64,000 nt of DNA, from assembly GCA_047967505.1 (NCBI GenBank), contig CM106541.1; one strand, written 5' to 3'. The position numbers and the translations under genes are program-made. Source of the stretch: Dipteris shenzhenensis (lineage: Eukaryota; Polypodiophyta; Polypodiopsida; Gleicheniales). Positions 54,980-64,000 of the stretch are shown one piece after another (the first letter of the stretch is position 1; the number at the start of each line of letters is the position of its first letter). The notes under the pieces are model-generated. The model was not told the origin of the DNA and searched no databases. It saw nothing but the letters and a program-made list of their open reading frames with translations.

Positions 54980-57701
54980 GCCATGATCCGTTGGCTACTA
55001 CCACAAGGTGGTTAGATGTGAGTTTACATCCATCACCTCCCCTTAGTGCATGCATTGCAACGTAAGGTGGTCAAGTGTGGTTTTTACATGTTAATACCTC
55101 CCCTAGGTTCTTTTGTAGCTACTCTTACTAGTCAAGCTTGAGTTACAAATGCATGGGCTGAAGGTGGCAAGGTTTTTGCTTCTCAATGCTTGATGTCGAT
55201 GGCATTTTCTTCTTTTCTTGATGTAGCTTGATGCATGATACTTTGTTCTTCCATGTGCCTTAATGCTTTATGTGTGGATGCCATGTTCTATGCTATGGTC
55301 ATCTCATGCACTTGTGCTTTCAGCATGCTTAGGACAACGATGTGTGCATTCATACTTGGATTTCTCATTTGTTGCAAAGGTCTTACCAATTGATTTCTTT
55401 CAATATTGGCAGTGTCTAATTGCTAACAATGATTTTGATCTGACAAACACGTAGAGCTCAAAAAGATGATCACTTTTCCTTTTTGGAGTGTGTGCAAATT
55501 CCTTCTGGATTGCAAGTTATGGCTTGTCGAAGTTTTTGTGAAGAAGAGGTGGCCAGATGATGTGGCACAGGGGTTCATATGTTGAATTCCAAACTGTGCT
55601 TGGCAAGGGCTATGTGCTAAGGTGGCACTTGGTGATGTGGCAGTTAACGAATCCTAATCCTAGCCATGGTGAATCTTTAGCACAGTGGTAAATTTGACCA
55701 ACCTTATCTGCTTGTTGACCACACCTTGGCTAACCAAGGTAAAACTTATCCTGGGTCAAATTCTATTTGCCACATGTCATTTTTTGGTGAACCTTAGGAA
55801 ACCTTAGCAAAAAGAAATGGAAGCTTTGCTTCTCTGCAAAAGCATCGATGAAGCAATCATTGGAGACTTTTGTGTAGGGATCCATCGTGCCAGCGCTCCC
55901 TACATTGGAGACATTAGGAAGAAAGGGAGCTCATTTTGGGGCCCTAAGAGAAATTCACAATTTCTTTATTTTTTCCCTCTAAAACACTAAAATACGACAT
56001 AACTCCACTAATGCACGGTGCAAAATTTGGTACTTCTGACATCATCGGAGTGTGCCAAATCCTTCAGAATGACATTTGAAACACTGAAAATAGGCACTCG
56101 GAGGCTCGAGAAAGGCCAAAAAGTAGTACACTTTTTTTGTGGGGCCTTTTTTGCATTTTTCAAGCCTCCTAGTGCTTGTTGATTTGCTTTCTTTAGTACA
56201 CTTTTTTTGCGGGGCCTTTTTGGCCTTTTTCGGGCCTCCAAGTGCCCGTTTTTAGTGTTTCAAATGTCATTCAGTGTGCCCGTTTTCAGTGTGTCAGATG
56301 TCGTTCGAGAGGTTTTGGCCTACTTCGGACATGCCGGTGATGTTAGAAGTACCGAATTCTGCACCATGTGTCAGATATAATAAAGTAGCTCAAGTATCCT
56401 CATTGAATACAAACTTGACAATATTTCTTTTTTCTTCCTTTTTTGTATTTTTTCAATGTTACGTTGGCCCTCCTTTGATTGGTGGATAGCTATTTTCCTT
56501 CCAGGTTAAAAGGCCCCAAAATGAGTTTCCTTTTTTCCTAATGGCTATGCTGTAGGGGAGCCAAACATGGGCGAGGGAGCCTTTTGAAGGCTGGTTGCAG
56601 AGAAGCCACGTATGGTCATGGTCATCAGAAGGAGGAGCTATAGAAGGTCATTTGGAGCATGGTGATGAGGCATTATTAGAACTGTAGAGGGTAGAATGCT
56701 CTACGCATCTCCACAAGCTGATGGCAAATGGTTTCATACACAAAGATCTGATGACGGAGTGTCTCAAACTGCTCATCCATCATTACTTGGCCGTGCATGG
56801 ATCCCTGGAGTTTCAGAAGCCACGGTTGTTTGTGATGGAGGCACAATAGAGGTCATTTGTTGGAGAGGCTAGCGCTGCGGAGTCACTCGTCTGACAAGAG
56901 CATTGATTGAAGGATTGCCTTGCATGTCCCATGGAGCTGAGGTGCATGAGTGCTCCATAAATGCTGTTAAGGCACCGTATGAGGCAATCGTGGCTATGGA
57001 AAGCCTGAGCATTGTGGAGCCATAAGTTGTCCGTTCCATATTTGTTTTTGCTCTGCAAGTCAGGTTGGTGCTCTAGTTGGAAACAACCTTGCAAGTTTGT
57101 GCTTATACTGTCAAGTTTGATCGGGCCATCCCTCGGTCGTCTGTTTGGCCGTCGAGACATGCCTTCGTGGTCTTTTGGGCATCTAGAACCCGTTTTAAGC
57201 GTCGAAAGAAGATACACATTCCTCTTGCTCAAAAAATAGTGGCAAGATGCCTTTGAGGCTGAAAGCGGATGTCTGATTGAGAAAATAATATCATAAAGAA
57301 GATCCATCATGGAGGTGTTTATGGGAAGCCGCTACTACAGAAGTCGAAGCCACCAATGCATTTGTTCAAGAGTCGTCCTTCATTGAGCATTTGAAAGGGT
57401 CAAGGTGCTGCTGATGCAATATAGGTGCCATGGCTTGTTAAAGGAGCCATGTAGGCTGAGAGGTTGGCTGGCAGGCTACTTTACATGCATTGGAGGTCAT
57501 TGAAGATGAAGTCATGGGCTGTAGGTCGATGAGACTATAGTGAGCCCGAGAGTGAAGGCCATTTCTAGAGCTGGGAGTCTGCAAGTCGATGAGTAGCCTT
57601 TCTTACAGAGAACCTTACTGAACTCAGAATATCTCTCACCCTCAAATGAACTCACACAAGAGCAAAATTCTCTTAATCTAAGCTATTCTAGGCCTAGCTA
57701 A
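54980..57701. other. internal region of non-coding LTR element
   Basis: No gag, protease, integrase or RT motif in any frame that I can read; only short ORFs. Contains a foldback structure at 56015-56376. Confidence 0.7.
56015..56376. repeat. foldback with two diverged arms
   Basis: The left arm (about 56015-56122) is complementary to the right arm (about 56205-56376), which has an extra ~34-base duplication of CAGTGTGTCAGATGTCGTT type. The centre repeats TACACTTTTTTTG and GGGGCCTTTTTNGC. Probably a MITE-like insertion inside the LTR element. Confidence 0.75.
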
Positions 57702-57716
57702 CCTGCTTTGATACCA
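57702..57716 (-). other. primer-binding site of non-coding LTR element
   Basis: On the minus strand TGGTATCAAAGCAGG begins at 57716, directly next to the LTR end at 57717. It matches tRNA-iMet type sites (TGGTATCAGAGC) with one mismatch. Confidence 0.85.
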
Positions 57717-57737
57717 TGTCAAAGTGCGGATTGTACT
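57717..57737 (-). repeat. LTR of non-coding element, first part
   Basis: First 21 bases of the right LTR, ending in GTACT, the target site duplicated by the copia insertion. The remainder resumes at 63644 (63639-63643 is the second GTACT) and ends at 63965. Confidence 0.9.
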
Positions 57738-57907
57738 TGAGAGTGCTCTCAACAGAAGCAAGAATGGAAGAGGGAGAGAGAGAAACAGAGAGCCACACAA
57801 GTTTTGGTGGGTGCAGAACACCGTAATCTTCTTTTTCATTCATTCATATATGCATTTGAGTATCGTAGATAACTAGGGTAAAGGCATAGTGACTTTTAAC
57901 CCCCACA
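57738..57907 (-). repeat. 3' LTR of copia element
   Basis: 170 bases, TGAGAG...CCCACA on the plus strand; contains a (GA) stretch and a TATATATG segment. Paired with 63469-63638. Confidence 0.95.
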
Positions 57908-57919
57908 ACCTTCCACTTA
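57908..57919 (-). other. polypurine tract of copia element
   Basis: Plus ACCTTCCACTTA, that is AAGTGGAAGGT on the element strand, immediately before the 3' LTR. Confidence 0.65.
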
Positions 57920-57960
57920 AAGGACAATGTGCCTTTAAGGGAGAACAACCAATGAGCATA

Positions 57961-58485
57961 CTATCCAATGCCCATCAATACACGACAATACTCAAACTGC
58001 TGACTAGGTAGACTCTTCGTCAGCATATCTACAGTGTTATCATTTGTATGAACCTTGACAAGCTCTATGTGCTTGTCCTCAAGTACCTCCCTGATGAAAT
58101 GGTACATGACCTCAATGTGTTTGGTCTTTGCATGAAAGACATGATTCTGTGCTAGCTGAATAGCACTCACGGAATCAATATGCAATGTCGGTACACCTGT
58201 ATGAATCCCCAAATCTCCCACTAGCCGATCAAGCCATATAGCCTCCTTGCAACCCTCTGTGGCTGCAACATACTCAGCCTTTGTGGTAGACAAAGAAATG
58301 CACTTCTGTGCACGAGACATCCACGACACTGCACCACCTGCAAAGGTGAACACATAACCAGAAGTGGATCTCCTACTATCCATATGCCTTGCATAGTCTG
58401 AATCTGTGTACCCAAGTACACACATGTCTCCTTTACCAAAGTGATGCACATCTCCTTGGTACCCTTCATGTATCTCATGATGCAC
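57961..58485 (-). pseudogene. copia RNase H domain
   Basis: 174-residue open frame. RNase H features: YTDSDYARHMDSRRSTSGYV (first Asp region, residues ~26-45), SLSTTKAEYVAATEGCKEA (Glu in AEY), HIDSVSAIQLAQN, and KHIEVMYHFIRE followed by VDMLTK near the C-terminus. It ends ~50 bases before the polypurine tract, as expected. The preceding RT frame (58916-58221) overlaps it in another phase, marking a frameshift around 58450. Confidence 0.9.
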
Positions 58486-59437
58486 TTAACTGCCTCCCAA
58501 TGCCTCTTTCTTGGATTAGCCATATACTGGCTAATAACTCCCACTGCAAATGCAATGTCTAGTCTAGTAGCTATCATAGCATACATAAGACTCCCAACTG
58601 CTGATGCATAAGGAACCTTGGCCATCATGGCTCTTTCCTCATCTAATTTGGGACTATCTGTATGACTCAGTTTCACATATGGAGGCAATGGAGTACTCAC
58701 TGCCTTCCCCCCCTCCATATTGAAATGCTGCAATACTTTTGTAACATACTCCTTCTTTAAAAGCCAAAGGAGTTTCCTACTCCGATCACACATGATGCGC
58801 ATACCAAGAATATGACCTACAAGTCCCAAATCCTTCATATCAAAGGCCTCATGCAACTTGGCCTTTAATGTATCTAGATAATAAATATTCTTGCTAGCCA
58901 ATAGCATATCATCCACATATAGTGCCAGGATTATCAGGCTATTATCCTTAGCCCTTTTAGTGTAGAGGCAGTGATCAATTTCACTCCTTCTAAAACCCTG
59001 GGACCGAATGAAAGCATCAAACTTCTGATACCATTCTCTAGGCGCTTGCTTAAGACCATAGAGACTCTTCTTTAGCTTGCAAACTAAATGTTCTTTGCCC
59101 TTTTTTCAAAGCCTTCCGACTGCATCATGTAAATTTCCTCATGCAAGAAAGTTGTCTTGACATCCATCTGCATAAGCTCCATATCCTCTGCTGCCACTAG
59201 TCCAAGCATGCATCTAAGTGTGGTCATCTTCACAATTGGAGAGAATATCTCATCAAAGTCCACACCCTTGTCTTGCTTGAACCCTTTAGTGACCAAACGG
59301 GCCTTGTACCTAGGCACATCATCACTTGTGACCTTCATCTTGTAGACCCATTTACATGGCAATGCTTTCTTTCCATGTGGCAAAGAAACCAAGTCCCAAG
59401 TCTTATTCTTCATAAGTGAACTCATCTCTGATTGCAT
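58221..59437 (-). pseudogene. copia reverse transcriptase
   Basis: The N-terminal part 59437-59084 has WVYKMKVTSDD, YKARLVTKGFKQ, FDEIFSPIVKMTTLR and MQMDVKTTFLHEEIYM. The frame stops near 59084, but RT continues to 58916-58221, where the catalytic box YVDDMLLAS is intact (~58890-58920), followed by MKDLGLVGHILGM and SAVGSLMYAMIATRLDIAFAVG. Family role: copying element RNA into cDNA. Confidence 0.9.
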
Positions 59438-59455
59438 AGCATACTCCCACTTGCG

Positions 59456-60540
59456 TTAATCCTCGCACATCATAGCCTCTCTATAGCAAGAAGGCTCCCC
59501 GTAATCAGTAAGCATCACATAGTCTACCCCTGGAACAACAAACCTATCAGGTGGTCTAGACACTCTAGATGATCTTCTCAAGGGCATTTCATCTTGCTGT
59601 CCCACGTACATATCAGCCACATTTGTCTCATCATTTCCACCAATAGATGATCCATCATCTACCCTTGATTGTATACATGTGGCAGTACTTGGTGGTACCA
59701 TTTCTTGCACATTTGGTGCATGGACAGCTTGCTATCAACATATGTAGGTGGATTTACATCTTGGAAAGTGATTCTCCTCATTTCCACATCCCTCATGGGT
59801 GCCTTATGCATCTTCTTCTCATTGAAGACTACATCATGGCTACGTATGATTTTCTTTGCTTCTAGATCCCAGAGACGATAGCCCATCTCTCCACTTTCAC
59901 CATAACCCAGAAAGATGCATTTCCTAGACTTAGGATCTAGCTTCTTTCGAAGCTCTTTTGGCACATGTGCATATGCCTCACACCCAAATATATGCAAATG
60001 AGAGTAAGAGGGCTTCTTGCCACTCCATGCCTCTTTAGGAATACCACCATCCAAACTCTTACTAGGTGATCTATTGATCACATGCACTACAGTCTTCATT
60101 GCCTGAGCCCAAAAACAACTAGAAAGACTTGCATTGTGAAAAGCATGCATTGCAACCTTTCTTGAATGGTACGGTTCATCTTTTTTGCAATTGGATTTTG
60201 CTCTAGAGTATGAGGGGATGTGAGCTCCCTCTTAATCCCATGTGTATCACAGAAATGCTGAAAGTCATGAGAGAGATACTCTTCACCATTGTCACTCCGT
60301 AGGCATTTAAGCGTTCTACCTGACTGATTCTCAACCAAGGCCAGCCATTTCTGAAATACCTGGAACACATCACTCTTCCGAGCTATAGCATAAGCCCACA
60401 TTTTCCTAGTTGCATCATCAATGAATGTCACATAGTATTCAGCCCCGCCTAATGACCATGTAGGCATGGGACCACATACGTCTGAATGCACCAAATCAAG
60501 CTTTTCAAACTCTTTCTTTCCCCTTCTTTTATGGCCTGAT
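59456..60540 (-). pseudogene. copia integrase
   Basis: Frames 60494-60096, 60150-59659 and 59710-59456. HSDVCGP gives the first catalytic Asp (~60488), LRSDNGEEYLS the second (~60295). At the third position, usually QNGVAERMNRT, this copy has QNPIAKKMNRT, so Glu is replaced by Lys (~60190). Downstream are LDGGIPKEAWSGKKPSYSHL and FGCEAYAHVP, then LGYGESGEMGYRLWD and the linker to RT with RRSSRVSRPPDRF. Inactive as integrase. Confidence 0.9.
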
Positions 60541-61257
60541 TTAGTCTACTTCCCATAGAGACAGTGCTCACAAAATTCAAAATTAGAGAAACTCAAATGC
60601 GGTACATAACCCAAATGGCATAAGAGTTTCATTCCATTCTGGCTCATGTGCCCCAACCTACAATGCCACAAAGAAGTGCTTGGCTGCTCGGTTATTGCAA
60701 CAACATGATCAAATACCCCTGATACATGTAAGGGATACAAAGTCCCACACTTGGCACCCCTGGCCAAAAGCATAGAGCCCTTCTGAATTTTCCAACTCTG
60801 AAAGCCAAAAGTGGTGTGAAAACTAGCATCATCTAGCTGACCCACTGAAATAAGACTCTTGGTCAACTTAGGCACATGTTTCAAAACAAATGCAGACCCA
60901 TTTGCAAAAGAAAACTTTATGTCACCTACTCCCACTATGTCACATGCATAGTCATTTCCAAGATGCACACAACCTATCTTTCCACTGTCATAAGTGGAGA
61001 ACCATTCCCTATGGAGAGTAACATGGAATGAAGCACCAGAATCCAAAATCCAATCCTGGGAATATGCATCATCTGAAGTGGTAAGCAACTCTGTAGATAA
61101 ACTAGACATGAAGAGAATGTCATTGTCACTATCATGTGTGACTGCATTGATCTCCTCGATCTTCACTTTTCCTTTGTCCTCCCTTGGAATCTCTTTCTTC
61201 TTATTTGCACCCCAATTTGCATTCTTTTTCTTATCCTTTTGCTCTCTTTTCAGCTTG
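60541..61257 (-). pseudogene. copia protease and GAG-pre-integrase region
   Basis: Lys-rich linker, then ILDSGASFHVT (protease active-site Asp, ~61045) and the pre-integrase motif LWHCRLGHMSQNGMKLL (~60640-60690) ahead of the HHCC zinc residues (CEHCLYGK, ~60550). The open frame runs on to 61274 and joins gag by a frame change near 61270. Confidence 0.9.
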
Positions 61258-62002
61258 TAGCAATCCTTTTTCATATGGCCCTTCTTGCCACAGTGGTAAC
61301 ACTCAATGTTTCGTGCCCTAGATTTGCTACGAGACTTCCTCTTTCTTGCGACTTCCCCCTGAACTGTGATCTGCCCCTTTGCACATTTAAGGCTGCATCT
61401 TGCTTGTTGCCGTCCATAGACTTCTGTCTAATCTCCTCGACCAACAAGCTACCCACAACATCATCAAACTTCAGTACTCCACCAGGTGCACAGTTACTAA
61501 CAGCTGTACGAAAGGTATCCCATCAGGATGGCAATGAACATAAGAGAAATATTGCCTTAGTCTCCGCATCAAAATTCATCTTCTGAGCCTGAAGCTGGCT
61601 GAAAATAATATTGAATTCATTCAAGTGAGAAGCGATGGAGACCCCTTCCTTCATCTGTAGCTCAAACAACCTCTTCATGAGGTAAAATTTATTAGAGGTA
61701 GTTTCCTTCTCATAAGTGGCACACAGTTTCTTCCACAAATCTTTCATAGTCTACACATTTACTACTGTGAAATAAACTGACTCTACAAGACGAAGTCTAA
61801 TAGTAGACTTTGCTAATGCATCCAACTCATTCCAATCATCCTCACACATATTTGCAAGCTTAGCTTCAATCCCTACCAAGGGTTTAATCTGCTTCTTTTG
61901 AATAAGCACATCCCTTATCTGTTCTTTCCACAAAGAAAAGTTTGTCCCATCAAACTTTTTAATGTTGAAAAACTCCTTTTCAGACATGGAAGAGGATGCC
62001 AT
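61258..62002 (-). pseudogene. copia gag with CCHC knuckle
   Basis: Start taken at ATG 62000-62002 (MASSSMSEKEFF), preferred over an upstream in-frame ATG because copia gags begin just before FDGTNFSLWK, seen here at residues ~17-26. A stop lies near 61751, then 61747-61523 continues in another frame with LMKRLFELQMKEG; 61456-61271 is a third segment. The zinc knuckle CYHCGKKGHMKKDC (61268-61310) is perfect. Confidence 0.85.
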
Positions 62003-63448
62003 GATGCAAATAAAGCAAAATCCCAAATGCTAGTGCCTATAAGAGAGAATCACACCAAATACCAGGTGCACTCTAATGTGTATGCCACAATATACTGAAA
62101 TATCACCAAAACCCAAAGCTCAAAGCATCAAAAGATCCAGCTAACTCATGTGCATGTACTATGCATCCATATGAGCAAATCTCGCCCAAAAGAAAATGCC
62201 AACTGCAATGGCAATCCAAAATGCCAATAGGCACCAAATGGCTCAAGTATAAACACCGTCCATGGGCATATACATTAATAATATCTCATCCAAGAGAGCA
62301 TAACACTATCAGTGCATCACCTGCAATGTGTCAAAGTTGTCCCTCAGCATAATATAGCATCCATATGCAAAGCGTCCATAAAATTAGCATCCCACAAGGC
62401 AATTTGGGCCTATCGGTGCATCCAATAAGGATCGTAATGCATCCAAAAGGCCTATAAATCATCCACTACAACCTAATGCACACCACAAATGAGCGCACTT
62501 GGCTCAAACTGCAACCAAAGTGATATGCATAAGGTATGCTCAAGAAATCATGGTCCCACGAAAAAGACCGCTACTGCAAATAGAACCTGAGATGCCTCAG
62601 AACATGGGCACCATTGCATAATCAGACTCTGCAAGAAAATTTGTAAATATCTATCTTCTTCTGGAACTCCAAAATCCCAACCGATGAGTGAGAAATGGGA
62701 GTCAACACTTATCCACTGCCATGTGGCATAAATCTAAGGTTTCAAAACCTTAGAATGAAAAAAAAATGCATAACAGAGAGACGAAATCGAATACACAAAG
62801 ATCTATAACTCTAAAAATACTCCACCGAAGCGTGGAAGAACTGACAGGTAGGGGTTTTTGGATATCCGGAATGCAATGGGACAGACGGTTTTAAAAACCG
62901 TGGTCTCAATCACTGGGTCCAACATGGACTGAAAAACATTTTTGGAAACAGAGCTATTTGTAAACTCCATCGGAGTGCGAATGATGAGCAACATAGAAGT
63001 TTTAGGACCTCTTGAGTCCACAGAAACTGACAGATCTGCAAATGGTTGCTCCAAACTTGAGTTCCAACACCCGGGTAGAAAAATGCAGAAACTGACATAG
63101 TGAGTCAGAAATCCAATGAAATGATCCCAGATTCAAGAATGAAGGGTTTTCCAAGCTCTTGAAGTGAAGTGGACACCAAAAGCAAGCAATAGTTGCCTCT
63201 ACAAGTCAATACAGAGTCTCTGTCATCGAACGGAATAGGGAAAAGCTTTAAAAACGACTTTTTCTTTGAAAACACTTAACAGGCTCTCAAAACCACTTCA
63301 CAAAGCCAAAGTGACTTTTCCAAAGGTTTCCCCAAGGCTCTGCACACTTGGATGCAAGTAAAGTCACCCACAAAGCTTCCCACAGAGCTTCTCCTTCCTC
63401 CCACAGAGCTTTTGAGCTTCTAGGCATTCATGCACGCTCAACTAGATC
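62003..63448. other. leader of copia element
   Basis: 1.4 kb between PBS and gag start with no ORF of interest; unusually long leader for a copia element. Confidence 0.6.
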
Positions 63449-63466
63449 ACCCGAGCTCTGATACCA
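63449..63466 (-). other. primer-binding site of copia element
   Basis: TGGTATCAGAGCTCGGG on the element strand (from 63466 downward), two bases inside the 5' LTR; exact match to the iMet-tRNA type. Confidence 0.9.
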
Positions 63467-63468
63467 GT

Positions 63469-63638
63469 TGAGAGTGCTCTCAATGGAAGCAAGAATGGAA
63501 GAGGGAGAGAGAGAAACAGAGAGCCACACAAGTTTTGGTGGGTGTAGAACACCCTAATCTTCTTTTTCATTCATTTATATATGCATTTGATTATCGTACA
63601 TAACCAAGGTAAAGGCACAGTGACCTTTAACCCCCACA
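63469..63638 (-). repeat. 5' LTR of copia element
   Basis: 170 bases; partner of 57738-57907. In the element orientation this LTR drives transcription. Confidence 0.95.
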
Positions 63639-63965
63639 GTACTAGCCTAATCTATTACTCAATGAGCATAAAGATCACGGAGGATCAAACCAAATACAAA
63701 AAACCATGGGGAGAGAGACAGAAAGTATGAAACACTCAATCTATTCCAATGTGTTTGTGTACTCAACAATACATGATAGGCCTCTTATATAGAGTGTGCC
63801 CTTTGAATAGTCAACATTTGTGGGATCCTTTGATCCTCTCCTTATCGATATCCTTGATCCACATCGCCACATCATGTAGTCCACATCCTAGGGTGGCTAC
63901 TTTGATTCTTTCCTATACCATACCTTAGCCTTTAATCTATGTGCTCATGGCACCATATCTCAACA
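63639..63965 (-). repeat. LTR of non-coding element, second part
   Basis: Begins with the duplicated GTACT and matches 54637-54968 closely to the end TCTCAACA. Followed by ATCTG (63966-63970), the outer target duplication. Confidence 0.9.
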
Positions 63966-64000
63966 ATCTGTCCATGGCAGTGTGTCAGAGTAAACACATT
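63966..64000. other. resumed sequence of DUF7869/methyltransferase-like element
   Basis: ATCTG TSD then TCCATGGCAGTGTGTCAGAG. By the TSD logic this continues directly from 54620, so it should belong to the plus-strand gene of copy 2. Confidence 0.6.

Larger units (their letters stand above)
57738..63638 (-). mobile_element. complete Ty1/copia element, 5.9 kb
   Basis: Two 170-base LTRs (57738-57907 and 63469-63638), TSD GTACT on both sides (57733-57737, 63639-63643), PBS and polypurine tract in the expected places, and gag-protease-integrase-RT-RNase H in order on the minus strand. LTRs start TGAGAGTGCTC and end CCCCCACA and differ at about 11 positions by eye. The polyprotein has several stops and frame changes, so the copy is defective. 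Confidence 0.95.
54621..63965 (-). mobile_element. non-coding LTR retrotransposon, interrupted by copia
   Basis: LTRs of ~348 bases start TGTCAAAGTGCGGATCG and end CATATCTCAACA. Left copy 54621-54968; right copy split into 57717-57737 and 63644-63965 by the inner copia. TSD ATCTG. The internal region 54969-57716 (2.75 kb) has no gag or pol and would be a non-autonomous (LARD/TRIM-like) element. Orientation is minus: the primer-binding site abuts the right LTR and the polypurine tract abuts the left LTR. It sits inside the methyltransferase-like gene of copy 2. Confidence 0.9.

Overview
The window looks like intergenic, repeat-dominated DNA of a land plant with a large genome. Every coding stretch I can recognise belongs to a mobile element or is a broken gene fragment. 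The evidence for a plant is the many Ty1/copia and Ty3/gypsy fragments primed by initiator-Met tRNA, the TTTAGGG telomere-type arrays, and GT-AG introns with T-rich tails. The mix of DUF7869-type proteins, an 'SDGxxxQFK' DDE-type transposase and a RAG1/Transib-like transposase relic suggests a seedless plant (fern, lycophyte or bryophyte) rather than a flowering plant; that is inference. I see no tRNA, rRNA or intact host gene.

Layout. 1-612: copia gag-protease fragment. 2.5-5.3 kb: decayed Ty3/gypsy gag-protease-RT. 5.4-11.9 kb: a 6.5-kb DNA transposon with about 29-bp terminal inverted repeats, subterminal arrays of the 16-bp palindrome TACCTCGATCGAGGTA at both ends, an AT-rich ~200-bp tandem repeat, and a minus-strand transposase gene with an intron and two in-frame stops. 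11.9-13.1 kb: copia LTR/PBS/gag fragment, fused to a broken unknown gene (13.07-13.48 kb). 13.7-23.1 kb: no recognisable gene; microsatellites and purine-rich DNA.

23.2-34.6 kb and 48.6-54.6 kb hold two diverged copies of the same divergent two-gene arrangement. A DUF7869-type (putative DDE nuclease) gene on the minus strand and a protein that I read as a degenerate N6_N4-methyltransferase-like fold on the plus strand are separated by telomere-type TTTAGGG arrays. In copy 1 the gap also holds many TTGCGTACGCAA-type palindromes and a G/C-tract block. I think this is the most promising undescribed system in the window: a two-component plant mobile element.

34.7-35.7 kb: foldback element with a near-perfect 113-nt hairpin core. 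38.1-40.9 kb: relic of a transposase whose ordered signature residues match the RAG1/Transib core. 41.2-42.35 kb: histone H3-variant (possibly CENH3-like) pseudogene with a long Gln/Ser-rich N-terminal part. 42.5-44.0 kb: copia integrase/RT fragment (minus). 44.9-45.9 kb: 911-bp TIR element with a 6-bp target duplication. 46.1-46.9 kb: ~250-bp tandem repeat.

54.6-64.0 kb is a three-level nest. The methyltransferase-like gene of copy 2 is interrupted by a non-coding LTR element (54621-63965, TSD ATCTG). The 3'-side LTR of that element is interrupted by a complete copia element (57738-63638, 170-bp LTRs, TSD GTACT). Order of insertion is therefore fixed: two-gene element first, non-coding LTR element second, copia last.
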